A stretch of DNA of 64,000 bases, taken from the NCBI GenBank assembly GCA_046293075.1, contig JBKBPL010000022.1, forward strand, positions 1 through 64,000, read 5' to 3'. Both the position numbers and the translations under genes were made by a program. Numbering within the stretch: the stretch's first letter is position 1; each line of letters starts with the position of its first letter. This DNA comes from Ga0077530 sp046293075 (GTDB taxonomy: Bacteria > Pseudomonadota > Alphaproteobacteria > Rhizobiales > Hyphomicrobiaceae). The notes below the pieces were generated by a model, which was not told the origin of the DNA, made no database searches, and saw only the letters and a program-made list of their open reading frames with translations. Positions 1-7,915 of this stretch are shown here, in pieces.

Positions 1-39
1 CGAGAGGCCCTTCTGAAACTGGATGCGGTTGCGCGCCAT
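1..39 (-). CDS. IS1595-family transposase, N-terminal fragment running off the left edge
   Basis: The minus strand starts an ORF at 39 that leaves the window after 13 codons: MARNRIQFQKGLS. From memory, the pattern NRIQFQ-GLS is typical of the first residues of IS1595-family transposases, which continue into a zinc-ribbon and an ISXO2-like DDE domain; none of that is visible here. A purine-rich ribosome site (agggagatgggcg) directly precedes the ATG. The terminal inverted repeat should lie just right of the start, roughly 50-110, but I cannot define it without the other end. The call rests on 13 residues, so it is tentative. Confidence 0.5.
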   Translation of the reverse strand, partial: MARNRIQFQKGLS

Positions 40-140
40 CGCCCATCTCCCTGATCTGGCACGTATTCTCTGTAGATTCGAATGGCAGCATCAGGGCTTA
101 TGATGGTGCGTAATCAGGTCGAGGAAAGCCGCGCTTTCGC

Positions 141-734
141 ATGGCCATGAAAGCAGTGCGCATTGAGGTGATCGCCGCCCATTCATCGGGTGAGCGGCAA
201 GCAGACGTGCACGCCGCCTTGGGCCTCATGCCTACAGAGCTGGTTAGGGGCTATCGGGACGCCGAAAGCATCGCTCGGGATTTCGGGGTCAGCAAAGCGG
301 CGGCCGAGGTTCGCCTGAGCCAGATCGAGGAGCGTTCAGCCAAGCCTACACTCCCAGAAGTCGCCGCCTTTCTGGCGGGGAATGGGCCACGTAATGAGAC
401 CGCTGGCAACGATCGCAAGCGGCGGGCCGAAGCCAGCGTCCAGCGCGTCTGGGAGAAGGCTGCCGAAGCACCCGGCTATGATCCAAGCCGCTATCGGCTT
501 TGCTCAAAGGGGTACCTGATAGCTCGCGAGCAACACCTCAAGCATCGGTCTATCCACGGATGGTGCGAGCGCGATGGCCTTATTAAATCCTATCGCGACA
601 TCAACCGGCTCGGAATTGGCGAAACGGCTTTTCACGATTTCGCTGACGCGCCATGTGCGCACTGCGGCAATTTCACATTGTCGAGAGAAGGTGGCGCTTT
701 GAGGTGTGCGACGTGCAGCCGGACAGCTTCATAG
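141..734 (+). CDS. C-terminal remnant of an ImmA/IrrE-like metallopeptidase with a zinc ribbon
   Basis: 197 residues. Residues about 17-62 resemble the end of ImmA/IrrE domains: ERQAD...GLMP matches the usual E-R-x-A-N-x-F-A-A-x-L-L-M-P stretch, and IARDFGVSKAAAEVRL matches the following helix. The HExxH zinc motif that should lie just upstream is absent; the frame is closed by TAA at 111-113. The C-terminus ends in a CxxC...CxxC pair (CAHCGN and CATCS), probably a zinc ribbon. ImmA/IrrE proteins cleave phage or ICE repressors or act as stress regulators; without HExxH this copy should not be a protease. It sits about 100 bp from a transposase start, so truncation by the insertion sequence is plausible. 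It may be a non-functional relic. Confidence 0.5.
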   Translation: MAMKAVRIEVIAAHSSGERQADVHAALGLMPTELVRGYRDAESIARDFGVSKAAAEVRLSQIEERSAKPTLPEVAAFLAGNGPRNETAGNDRKRRAEASVQRVWEKAAEAPGYDPSRYRLCSKGYLIAREQHLKHRSIHGWCERDGLIKSYRDINRLGIGETAFHDFADAPCAHCGNFTLSREGGALRCATCSRTAS

Positions 735-749
735 CCGCTCGCGGGTCTC

Positions 750-1487
750 CTACAACCTCCCCCACTTCTCCGTCTCATAGTCGAACCAGGCGCTCACGCG
801 CGCGCCGTCCCACTTCAGCATGATGTGCTTGGTCTGCCTGGGGATGCCGACCACATCGGGCCAGAAGGCGCCGACGCACTGTCCCCCGGCATGGCGAACG
901 CTCGGATAGACGATGCCGTTGCTGCCCGCGTCGCGGAGCTGCCGGCCAAGCGCCTGCGCCGGGCCGTAGTTCGCGGGATCGGGATCGAGGAAGCGGGCGA
1001 AATCGCCTTTCCGCAGGTCATGCAGGATGCTGTCGATCGGCCCCTGGTACGTCCGATAGGCTTCATCGTGCGGGCCGTCGTTCGTCGCCCCATAGAAGCG
1101 GCCCATGTGGAAGGCGACCTCCCTGAGCGCGGTCTCGAATTTCATGCCGGCGTAGTAAAGGCCATAGGCTCCGGCCGAGAACCGCGACGGCCGAGCGGGG
1201 CTCGCGTGCGTGAAGGGCGCCATGACGACGGTGGCGCCCGGCCCTGTGACGCGTCTGGCCGGCGGCACGAGGCTGATCTCGCCAACCTCCTGGCGCAGGC
1301 GCGGGTTGGTCAGGGCTTCGAGCTCATAGAGGGCCTGCCAGTCCTGCGGGGCGGCGATCCGCTCGAAGATATCGATCGGCGGGAAGCGTGAGGGTACCAG
1401 GCGGAAGGCGGCCTTCCACCGCACGCGGCGCGCCGGGATGCTCTCGACGAGCCCGCGGTCGATCACGTGATCGGGCTGCCTGGCCAC
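750..1487 (-). CDS. RES-domain toxin (NAD+-degrading), type II toxin-antitoxin
   Basis: 245 residues with GTG start at 1487. The RES fold is recognisable from an early Arg (AAFRLVPSR, about residue 28), the central block RFSAGAYGLYYAG followed by FETALREVAFH with the conserved Glu (about 100-127), and SNGIVYPSVR carrying the conserved Ser near residue 187. Characterised RES toxins (MbcT, ParT, Res) degrade or ADP-ribosyl-transfer from NAD+. The gene begins one base after the stop of the Xre/MbcA-type partner (TGA-C-GTG), so the two are surely co-translated. The protein has extra sequence before the domain compared with minimal RES toxins of about 150-190 residues. Product class is confident; activity is inferred. 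Confidence 0.85.
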   Translation of the reverse strand: MARQPDHVIDRGLVESIPARRVRWKAAFRLVPSRFPPIDIFERIAAPQDWQALYELEALTNPRLRQEVGEISLVPPARRVTGPGATVVMAPFTHASPARPSRFSAGAYGLYYAGMKFETALREVAFHMGRFYGATNDGPHDEAYRTYQGPIDSILHDLRKGDFARFLDPDPANYGPAQALGRQLRDAGSNGIVYPSVRHAGGQCVGAFWPDVVGIPRQTKHIMLKWDGARVSAWFDYETEKWGRL

Positions 1488-1488
1488 G

Positions 1489-1911
1489 TCACCAGCCGCC
1501 TCTCACGCTGTCGAGATAATCGCGGACGCTGGCGAGGTCGACCATCTGGCCGCTGCACATGCGGTCCAGTGCCGACTGGCCGCCGAAGGCGGCGTTGGGC
1601 TGGCGCACCCACGCGTCGGCCATCTCGGGGCGCTGGTAGAGGATCTCGAGGGCCTTGAAGATGCCGAGCACGTAACTGAGGCGGCTCGCCAGGTCATGGC
1701 TGTGGGCCATATGGCTGACATTCCCGTTCTTCCAGTTGTGGAAGGTCGACTTGCTGGGCGAGCCCAGAAGGGCCATCGCTTCTTCGTTGGACAGCTTCCA
1801 CTTCTCGGCGATCTGGAAGAATGCCCTCATGCCGACAGAGAGCGTATTGTGCTGAAGGGCGCGGCATTGCGGGCGGTCCCGCCTAGTGGACTTTGCAACG
1901 GCTGACGGCAT
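1489..1911 (-). CDS. Xre/MbcA/ParS-type antitoxin (DUF2384)
   Basis: 140 residues as the longest reading; the start is uncertain and the Met at about residue 28 (MRAFFQIAEKW) would give a compact protein. An Xre-like helix-turn-helix covers about 30-70 (LSNEEAMALLGSPSKSTFHNWK). The MbcA/ParS toxin-binding region follows: LSYVLGIFKALEILY, then PNAAFGGQSALDRM, then a C-terminal tail whose last residues plug the RES active site in known structures. It lies immediately upstream of the RES toxin with a one-base gap. Antitoxins of this family usually autorepress the pair, so an operator is expected in 1912-2117, though I could not define one. Confidence 0.85.
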   Translation of the reverse strand: MPSAVAKSTRRDRPQCRALQHNTLSVGMRAFFQIAEKWKLSNEEAMALLGSPSKSTFHNWKNGNVSHMAHSHDLASRLSYVLGIFKALEILYQRPEMADAWVRQPNAAFGGQSALDRMCSGQMVDLASVRDYLDSVRGGW

Positions 1912-2117
1912 GGGCGCTCTCGGACGAAATGGGCAGCGCGGTCGTGTTCAATATTGCATCTTTTGCGTCATTTGTCCAATGCTGGACCCACGCCGGGCGC
2001 TGTCCGCCGGACTTTCTGGGCCGCTCCCTGAGAACCCCATACCCCTCCGGCGCCATCCGCACTATAAGCGCGCCATCGACCCGGGCCCTCGGGCCCGCCC
2101 GAACCGAGCCTTGAACA

Positions 2118-3671
2118 ATGCCTCAACACCGATCGCTGAGCGACTATGCTCAAGCCATCCTCACCGCGCGCGTCTATGACGTCGCTGCGGAAACGCCGCT
2201 CGACCCGCTGCCGCGCCTCTCCGAGCGGCTCGGGCGGCAGGTGCGCCTGAAGCGCGAGGACCTCCAGCCCGTCTTCTCCTTCAAGCTGCGCGGCGCCTAC
2301 AACAAGATCGTGCGGCTGCCCGAGGCGGCGCGCCGGCGCGGCGTGATCTGCGCTTCGGCAGGAAATCACGCGCAGGGCGTGGCGCTCGCGGCGCAGAAGC
2401 TCGGCATCAAGGCGACCATCGTCATGCCGAACACGACGCCGGCCATCAAGGTCGAGGCCGTGCGGCGGCTGGGCGGCAACGTCGTCCTGCACGGTGATGC
2501 CTTCGACGAGGCCCATGCCAAGGCGCGCGCGCTCGAAGAGGCCGAGGCGCTGACATTCGTCCATCCCTTCGACGATCCCGATGTCATCTCCGGCCAGGGG
2601 ACGATCGGCCTCGAAATCCTGCGCCAGCACCCCGACCCCATCGAGGCCATCTTCGTGCCGATCGGCGGCGGCGGGCTCGCGTCGGGTATCGCGGCGTTCG
2701 TCAAGTTCCTGAGCCCGTCGACCAAGGTCATCGGCGTCGAGCCCGTGGACGCGGCCTGCATGGCGGCGGCGCTCAAGCAGAAGCAGCTCGTGACGCTCGA
2801 TCAGGTTGACCTCTTCGCCGATGGCGTCGCCGTGCGCCGGGCAGGCGTCGAGACCTTCCGCCTCTGCAGCGCGCTGCTCGACGAGATCATCACGGTCGAT
2901 ATCGACGGCATGTGCGCGGCGATCAAGGATATCTTCGATGACACGCGCGCGGTCGCCGAGCCGTCGGGCGCGCTGAGTCTCGCCGGGCTGAAGATCTACG
3001 CCGAGCGCAAGGGGGCCGATGCGGGCAGCCTCATCGCCGTCAACAGCGGCGCAAACCTGAACTTCGATCGCCTGCGCACGATCGCCGACCGCGCCGAGGT
3101 CGGCGAGCACCGCGAGGCCCTGCTGGCCGTCTCGCTACCGGAGAAGCCGGGCAGCTACCGTCGGTTCATCCGCACGCTCCAGGGCCGCGCCATCACCGAG
3201 TTCAACTATCGCTATGCGGATGCCTCGACGCCCGCACAGATTTTCGCCGGCATTGCGCTGCATCGCGGCGAAGCTGAAAAGAACGAGCTGATCGCGCGCC
3301 TGCGCAGCGAGGGCTACCCGGTCCTCGACATGAGCGACAACGAAATGGCGAAGGAGCACGTGCGCTATATGGTGGGCGGGCGCGCGCCGGGGCTGACGGA
3401 CGAGCTGATCTATCGCTTCGAGTTCCCCGAGCGGCCGGGCGCGCTTCTGACCTTCCTCGAGAGCTTGGCGCCGGAGTGGAACATCTCGCTCTTCCACTAC
3501 CGCAATCATGGCGCCGACTACGGTCGCATTTTGGCCGGCATCCAGGTGGCGCCCGGCGCGCGCGACCAGCTCCGAGAGCGGCTCGATGCGCTCGGCTACC
3601 CCTACTGGGATGAGACGGGCAATCCAGCCTATCAGCTGTTCCTCTCCGGCGACTACGAGGCGGCGAAGTAG
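2118..3671 (+). CDS. ilvA: Threonine ammonia-lyase, biosynthetic (two-ACT type)
   Basis: 517 residues, full length for the long biosynthetic IlvA. It deaminates L-threonine to 2-oxobutyrate, the first committed step to isoleucine, in the cytoplasm. The PLP-binding lysine is K56 in SFKLRGAYNK; SAGNHAQG (about 76-83) and the phosphate-binding loop GGGGLASG (about 179-186) are intact. Residues from about 330 form two ACT-like regulatory modules (LPEKPGSYRRFIRTL and FPERPGALLTFLESL), which give isoleucine/valine feedback control in this class. No other branched-chain genes are nearby; it looks monocistronic. Confidence 0.95.
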   Translation: MPQHRSLSDYAQAILTARVYDVAAETPLDPLPRLSERLGRQVRLKREDLQPVFSFKLRGAYNKIVRLPEAARRRGVICASAGNHAQGVALAAQKLGIKATIVMPNTTPAIKVEAVRRLGGNVVLHGDAFDEAHAKARALEEAEALTFVHPFDDPDVISGQGTIGLEILRQHPDPIEAIFVPIGGGGLASGIAAFVKFLSPSTKVIGVEPVDAACMAAALKQKQLVTLDQVDLFADGVAVRRAGVETFRLCSALLDEIITVDIDGMCAAIKDIFDDTRAVAEPSGALSLAGLKIYAERKGADAGSLIAVNSGANLNFDRLRTIADRAEVGEHREALLAVSLPEKPGSYRRFIRTLQGRAITEFNYRYADASTPAQIFAGIALHRGEAEKNELIARLRSEGYPVLDMSDNEMAKEHVRYMVGGRAPGLTDELIYRFEFPERPGALLTFLESLAPEWNISLFHYRNHGADYGRILAGIQVAPGARDQLRERLDALGYPYWDETGNPAYQLFLSGDYEAAK

Positions 3672-3734
3672 GCATCCGGCGGGCCTGCGCGCTTTCGCCG
3701 CCTTTGCGGCCACGAGAGGGCCATCACCGCTTTC

Positions 3735-3763
3735 TTGACACCCCCAAGGGGCCTATCTATGGT
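3735..3763 (+). promoter_or_regulatory. Probable sigma-70 promoter of the Fo operon
   Basis: TTGACA at 3735-3740 and TATGGT at 3758-3763 are separated by 17 bp. Read one base earlier it is CTTGAC-N17-CTATGG, close to the alphaproteobacterial housekeeping consensus. A start near 3770 leaves a short leader before the atpI ATG at 3823 and argues against the in-frame TTG at 3775. Confidence 0.6.
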
Positions 3764-3822
3764 CCCCCGCGCAGTTGGAAGCGGCCGTGCTCCGGTCCTC
3801 GGAGCGCGTCGGGGCAGCCATT

Positions 3823-4209
3823 ATGTCGGTCGGCGGCAGCAAGCAACCCGAGCCTCGTGGCGAGATCACGCCAGAGGATCGTGAGGCTCTGAGGCGGCGA
3901 TCGGAGGCCATCGGCCAGCGTCTCGACGAGGTCAAGCGCGGGCGCGAGGCAGTGCAGCGGCCACAGGGCCGGGCGACTGCGGGGCGCGCCATGCGGGCTT
4001 CTGCTGAGCTGATCGGCGGCATCGTGGCCGGCGGTCTGATCGGGTGGTATCTGGACGCATGGCTCGGCATGCAAAAGCCGATCATGTTCGTCCTGTTCTT
4101 TTTGCTGGGCGCTGCTGCGGGCATCCTGAACGTGATCAGGGTCGCGATGCGCGAGAAGACGCCGCCGGCGCCGTCCGTACCGGACGACGACGAGGACGAG
4201 AACAGGTAA
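3823..4209 (+). CDS. atpI: ATP synthase accessory protein AtpI
   Basis: 128 residues from the ATG at 3823; an in-frame TTG at 3775 would add 16 residues but nearly coincides with the predicted transcription start. AtpI-like proteins help assemble the c-ring or supply Mg2+ and are non-essential in characterised species. The N-terminal half is charged and probably coiled (REALRRRSEAIGQRLDEVKR). Two hydrophobic segments follow: LIGGIVAGGLIGWYLDAWLG and PIMFVLFFLLGAAAGILNVI. It is the first gene of atpI-B-E-F'-F and ends 13 bp before atpB, the usual alphaproteobacterial order. Confidence 0.9.
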   Translation: MSVGGSKQPEPRGEITPEDREALRRRSEAIGQRLDEVKRGREAVQRPQGRATAGRAMRASAELIGGIVAGGLIGWYLDAWLGMQKPIMFVLFFLLGAAAGILNVIRVAMREKTPPAPSVPDDDEDENR

Positions 4210-4222
4210 GGGGCACGGGCAC

Positions 4223-4987
4223 GTGGCTGCTGGCGCTGACGGGGTACATAGTCCCATTTCGCAGTTCGAAATCAAAAGCCTCGTTCCGATGAGGCTGTTC
4301 GGTTTCGATACCTCCTTCACCAATTCCGCGCTCTTCATGATCATCGCGGTGGGGCTGATCTCCGCCTTCCTGATCCTGTCCATGCGCGGGCGCTCGCTGG
4401 TGCCGACGCGGACGCAGTCGATCGCCGAGGTGCTCTACGAGTTCGTCGCCAATACGGTGCGCGAGAACGTCGGCCAGGAGGGCATGAAGTTCTTCCCGCT
4501 CGTCTTCTCGCTGTTCATCTTCGTGCTGATCTGCAACCTGCTCGGCATGGTGCCGGGCTCGTTCACGGTGACGAGCCACATTGTCGTGACGGCGGCACTG
4601 GCGCTGCTCGTGATCGGGATCGTCATCGTCTACGGCGTCGCGACGCAGGGCGCGCATTTCCTCAAGCTGTTCGTGCCGGATGTGCCGCCGGCATTGCTGC
4701 CGCTGATGGTGCCGATCGAGATCATCTCGTTCCTGTCGCGGCCACTGAGCCTGTCGGTGCGTCTCTTCGCCAACATGCTGGCCGGGCACATCGCGCTCAA
4801 GATCTTTGCCGGTTTCGTCGGCTCGCTGCTTGCTGCGGGGGCGTGGGGCCTCATTTCGCCGCTGCCACTGCTGCTCACCATTGCGCTGACCGCGCTTGAG
4901 GTTCTGGTGGCAGTGCTGCAGGCCTATGTCTTCGCGGTCCTCACCTGCGTCTATCTCAACGACGCGGTGCACGGAGCTCATCACTAG
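4223..4987 (+). CDS. atpB: ATP synthase Fo subunit a
   Basis: 254 residues with a GTG start at 4223. Subunit a forms the two proton half-channels beside the c-ring in the inner membrane. Five to six membrane helices are visible. The essential arginine lies in SRPLSLSVRLFANMLAGHI (about residues 172-190), followed by the C-terminal helix pair LTIALTALEVLVAVLQAYVFAVL carrying the conserved Glu and Gln. It is full length and colinear with atpI and atpE. Confidence 0.97.
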   Translation: MAAGADGVHSPISQFEIKSLVPMRLFGFDTSFTNSALFMIIAVGLISAFLILSMRGRSLVPTRTQSIAEVLYEFVANTVRENVGQEGMKFFPLVFSLFIFVLICNLLGMVPGSFTVTSHIVVTAALALLVIGIVIVYGVATQGAHFLKLFVPDVPPALLPLMVPIEIISFLSRPLSLSVRLFANMLAGHIALKIFAGFVGSLLAAGAWGLISPLPLLLTIALTALEVLVAVLQAYVFAVLTCVYLNDAVHGAHH

Positions 4988-5049
4988 CGGCTTCGCGCAT
5001 CGGACCTTTCCATCCCACCTACACAGTCGATCAACCCAGGGAGATCATC

Positions 5050-5277
5050 ATGGATCCAGTGGCAGCAAAGTTCATCGGCGCAGGCCTCGCCTGCATCGGC
5101 ATGGCCGGCGCCGGCATCGGCCTCGGCCAACTGTTCGGGCAGTTCCTTTCGGGTGCACTGCGCAATCCATCGGCGGCTGACGGCCAGCGCGGCACGCTGC
5201 TCCTCGGCTTTGCGCTGACGGAAGCGCTCGGCATCTTCTCGCTGCTCGTCGCGCTGCTGCTGCTGTTCGTGGTCTGA
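5050..5277 (+). CDS. atpE: ATP synthase Fo subunit c
   Basis: 75 residues forming two transmembrane helices joined by the polar loop RNPSA, the rotor contact with gamma/epsilon. The first helix carries the glycine-rich packing motif GAGIGLG. The proton-carrying acid is Glu59 in FALTEALGIF. This is a Glu-type c subunit without Na+-site residues that I can recognise, so proton coupling is likely. A strong ribosome site (agggag) lies upstream, fitting the high stoichiometry of c over a and b. Confidence 0.97.
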   Translation: MDPVAAKFIGAGLACIGMAGAGIGLGQLFGQFLSGALRNPSAADGQRGTLLLGFALTEALGIFSLLVALLLLFVV

Positions 5278-5397
5278 TCCGGGGGGCCGATCCTGCGGGA
5301 TCCATGGCCAGCCGGATAAGACGTGGCGGCTCGACGCCGCCGCACCGCGTATTCGGGCATCGGCGTGGTCCGGTGCCAAACTGACGGCAGGGGCGCA

Positions 5398-5958
5398 ATG
5401 TCCATGTTGCTTCTCGGGGCAGTCGCCGTGACGACTGGCGAGTTCATTCCGAGCGCCGCGGCGCCGGAGGTGTTTCCGCCGTTCGATCCGCGCACGTTCC
5501 CCTCGCAGCTCTTCTGGCTCGCGCTGAGTTTCGGCGCACTCTACTTCCTGATGGCGCGGATCGCATTGCCGCGCATCGGCGAAGTCATTGAGGAGCGCCG
5601 CGACCGCATCCAGCGCGATCTCGATGAGGCCGTGCGCTTGAAGGCGGAGACGGACGTGGCGTTGAAGGCCTACGAGCAGTCGCTGGCGGACGCCCGTGGC
5701 AAGGCGCAGGGGCTCGCCAAGGAGACCCGCGATAGGCTGGCCGCCGAGACCGAGGCCGAGCGCCACCGCGTCGAGGCGGAACTCAATGCCAAGCTGGCCG
5801 AGACCGAGAGGCGGATCGCCGAGACCAAGGCACGGGCGCTCGCGAGCGTCGACGAGATTGCGGCGAGCACAGCGTCCGATGTCGTGGCTCTGCTGACCGG
5901 CAAGGCCGTTTCCGACGACGAGGTGCGTCAGGCGCTGGCCAAGGTCCGAGCGGGCTGA
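5398..5958 (+). CDS. atpF': ATP synthase Fo subunit b' (b2)
   Basis: 186 residues from the ATG at 5398, which follows aggggc; the frame is open further upstream to 5323 but that part is not b-like. One N-terminal membrane helix (SQLFWLALSFGALYFLMARIAL, quoted in part for position only) is followed by a long charged coiled coil, then a C-terminal delta-binding region (TASDVVALLTGKAVSDDEV). b' pairs with b as the peripheral stator stalk. Having both b and b' is typical of alphaproteobacteria and photosynthetic lineages. Confidence 0.93.
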   Translation: MSMLLLGAVAVTTGEFIPSAAAPEVFPPFDPRTFPSQLFWLALSFGALYFLMARIALPRIGEVIEERRDRIQRDLDEAVRLKAETDVALKAYEQSLADARGKAQGLAKETRDRLAAETEAERHRVEAELNAKLAETERRIAETKARALASVDEIAASTASDVVALLTGKAVSDDEVRQALAKVRAG

Positions 5959-5984
5959 GGCGATCCGGACAGGAGATGTGAGAC

Positions 5985-6470
5985 ATGATCTACGCGCCGG
6001 AGTTCTGGGTCGCCGTGTCGTTCCTGGCCTTCGTCGGCATTCTCGTCAAGCTCGGCGTGCCATCGCTGATCACGAAGGCGCTCGACGATCGTGCGGACGC
6101 TGTGCGCAAGGAGCTTGATCAGGCGCGGCGGCTGCGCGAGGAGGCGCAGGATCTGCTTGCCGACTATCAGCGCAAGCAGCGCGCTGCCGATGAGGAGGCG
6201 CGGGCGATCATCGAGCAGGCGCGGCGTGAGGCCGAGGCGATGAAGGCCGAGAGCGCGCGGAGCCTCAAGGAGCAGATCGAGCGACGTACCCGTCTCGCCG
6301 AGGAGAAGATTGCGCGGGCCGAGGCTCAGGCCGTCAGCGAGGTCCGGGCGGCAGCGGTCGATGTCGCGATGTCGGCGGCGGAGCGCCTGATTGCCGACAA
6401 GCTCAAGGCCGACGGGGGCGCTGATCTGGTGAACCGTTCGATTCGCGACCTCAAGGGCAAGCTGAACTGA
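5985..6470 (+). CDS. atpF: ATP synthase Fo subunit b
   Basis: 161 residues. A short N-terminal membrane segment (FWVAVSFLAFVGILVKLGV) is followed by an alanine/arginine/glutamate-rich coiled coil and the C-terminal AAERLIADKL region that binds delta. It begins 26 bp after b' with a good aggag ribosome site and is the last gene of the Fo operon. A Rho-independent terminator follows at 6511-6540. The F1 genes (atpHAGDC) are not in this window, consistent with the separated Fo and F1 operons of alphaproteobacteria. Confidence 0.93.
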   Translation: MIYAPEFWVAVSFLAFVGILVKLGVPSLITKALDDRADAVRKELDQARRLREEAQDLLADYQRKQRAADEEARAIIEQARREAEAMKAESARSLKEQIERRTRLAEEKIARAEAQAVSEVRAAAVDVAMSAAERLIADKLKADGGADLVNRSIRDLKGKLN

Positions 6471-6510
6471 GGCCGCGCGCAGAACGCGCAGCGAGCATCG
6501 CCATGAGTTC

Positions 6511-6540
6511 GGGGCGCCCCTGGGGGCGCCCCGCTGTTTT
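6511..6540 (+). terminator. Rho-independent terminator of the Fo operon
   Basis: GGGGCGCC (6511-6518) and GGCGCCCC (6525-6532) form an 8-bp all-GC stem with a six-base loop, followed by GCTGTTTT. It lies 40 bp after the atpF stop and just before the convergent gene ending at 6547. Confidence 0.75.
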
Positions 6541-6546
6541 GGGGCC

Positions 6547-6840
6547 TCATGCGCGGCACGGCCGGGCGATAAACCGGCAGGAGGTCCGCTTGCCGATTTT
6601 GCGGCAGACGGTGCGCGCCGCGCGCGCGCGGCTAATCGAGGCATAGCGGGCGCCGAGGCGTCGCGTCACGGTCGCGCGCCAGGCATTGCGCGCACTGATG
6701 CGCGCGCCTACGGCGGTGATCGACGTCTTGCCGGTGGCCGCGATGATGTTCCTCGAACAGACTTGTGCGTGCGCGGCGCCGCTTGTTGTGACGGCGATGG
6801 CAATGGCCGCAGCCATGCCGAGCGCGAGCTTTCCGATCAT
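6547..6840 (-). CDS. Small secreted Arg/Ala-rich protein of unknown function
   Basis: 97 residues from the ATG at 6840, which follows agggagaaagctc; the frame is open upstream but that part is not plausible protein. A signal peptide is clear: MIGKLALGMAAAIAIAVTT with a cleavage site after AHA (AAHA-QV), about residue 25. The mature part of about 70 residues is basic and holds four cysteines (QVCSR, RTVCRK, TSCRF, RPCRA), which could form two periplasmic disulfides. It is transcribed convergently with the Fo operon. I do not recognise the family. Confidence 0.7.
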   Translation of the reverse strand: MIGKLALGMAAAIAIAVTTSGAAHAQVCSRNIIAATGKTSITAVGARISARNAWRATVTRRLGARYASISRARAARTVCRKIGKRTSCRFIARPCRA

Positions 6841-6964
6841 GAGCTTTCTCCCTCGCTGATCCACGGATGATGGGGCGCATGGAAGCATCGTCGGCGCGCG
6901 AAAAGGTGGCCCTCCGATGAAAACGCATTCATCGGGCCCTTGCCACCGCGCAGCGCGGTGATGC

Positions 6965-7795
6965 TCAGCCGCTAAGGATCTTGAGCACCTGCCCATGGAG
7001 CGCCGGGTCACCGGCGGCGACGATCCGCCCGCCCTGCGTGGCGGGCTTGCCCTCCCATGTCGTGATGCACCCGCCAGCGCGCTCGATGATCGGGATCAGG
7101 GCGACAACATCGTGCAGCTTGAGGCCGGTCTCGATGACGAGATCGACGTGGCCGGCGGCGAGCAGGCAATAGCCGTAGCAGTCGCCCCCGTAGCGGGTCA
7201 GGCGCGCGCGGGCCGCGACCTCGAAGAACTTCTTGCGATCCCGCTCCGCGAGCAGATTGGGACTGGTGGTCGTCAGGATAGCGTGCTCGATCTTGCGGCA
7301 GGCACGCGTCTTCGCGCGCCGTGTGCGGCCGTCAGCCGTGCGCCAATGGGTGGCTGTGCGGCTGGACCACACGCGCTCGCCGGTAAAGGGCTGGTTCATC
7401 ATGCCGAGCATCGGCGTCTCGCCGTCGAGAAGGCCGATGAGCGTTCCCCAGAGCGGGCTGCCCATGATGAAGGCCTTGGTGCCGTCGATCGGGTCGATCA
7501 CCCAGCGAAGGTGGCTCGAGCCATCGCCGTCGCGCCCGCCGTGCTCCTCACCGACGATGGAATGCGAAGGGTGGTGGCGCGCCAGGTACCGGCTGATCAC
7601 GCGCTCGGCGTCGCGGTCGGCCGCCGTAACCGGATCGAAGCCGAACGCGCTCCCTTTGTCCTCGACGGCGATCGGCCGGCGAAAGCGGCGAAGGATGACC
7701 TCCCCTGAGAGGTCCGCGAGGGTGTGCGCGGTTTGGAGCAGGGCCGCGAATGCGGCGGCGGGCGGTTTGATCGGGGGTGTCACGGAGGGTCTCAC
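6965..7795 (-). CDS. hisN: Histidinol-phosphatase, inositol-monophosphatase family
   Basis: 276 residues. The IMPase fold motifs are intact: DPVTAADRDAE (about 54-64), GEEHG with the metal-binding Glu (about 82-86), IDPIDGTKAF with two metal Asp (about 100-109), and a C-terminal LKLHDVVALIPIIERAGG carrying the last metal Asp. The C-terminal block resembles the alphaproteobacterial HisN-type histidinol-phosphatases (step 9 of histidine synthesis) more than true inositol monophosphatases. Other members of the family are SuhB and CysQ-like enzymes, so substrate is inferred. No his genes are adjacent. The upstream gap holds an sRNA candidate on the other strand. Confidence 0.82.
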   Translation of the reverse strand: MRPSVTPPIKPPAAAFAALLQTAHTLADLSGEVILRRFRRPIAVEDKGSAFGFDPVTAADRDAERVISRYLARHHPSHSIVGEEHGGRDGDGSSHLRWVIDPIDGTKAFIMGSPLWGTLIGLLDGETPMLGMMNQPFTGERVWSSRTATHWRTADGRTRRAKTRACRKIEHAILTTTSPNLLAERDRKKFFEVAARARLTRYGGDCYGYCLLAAGHVDLVIETGLKLHDVVALIPIIERAGGCITTWEGKPATQGGRIVAAGDPALHGQVLKILSG

Positions 7796-7915
7796 GGAGA
7801 TGATGGACCGTTCAAAGAGCTTTGTTGCGTTTTGATCAATGCTCAGTTTGCGAATATGTGGCGAATTGGCCGCACATCACTTATCAACATTCGCATTTCC
7901 GCATATAGTTGTCGC

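Noticed and set aside
60..110. Possible tRNA T-loop (gattcgaatggc)
   Set aside because: No acceptor stem, D-arm or anticodon arm around it; it lies at the edge of the IS fragment.
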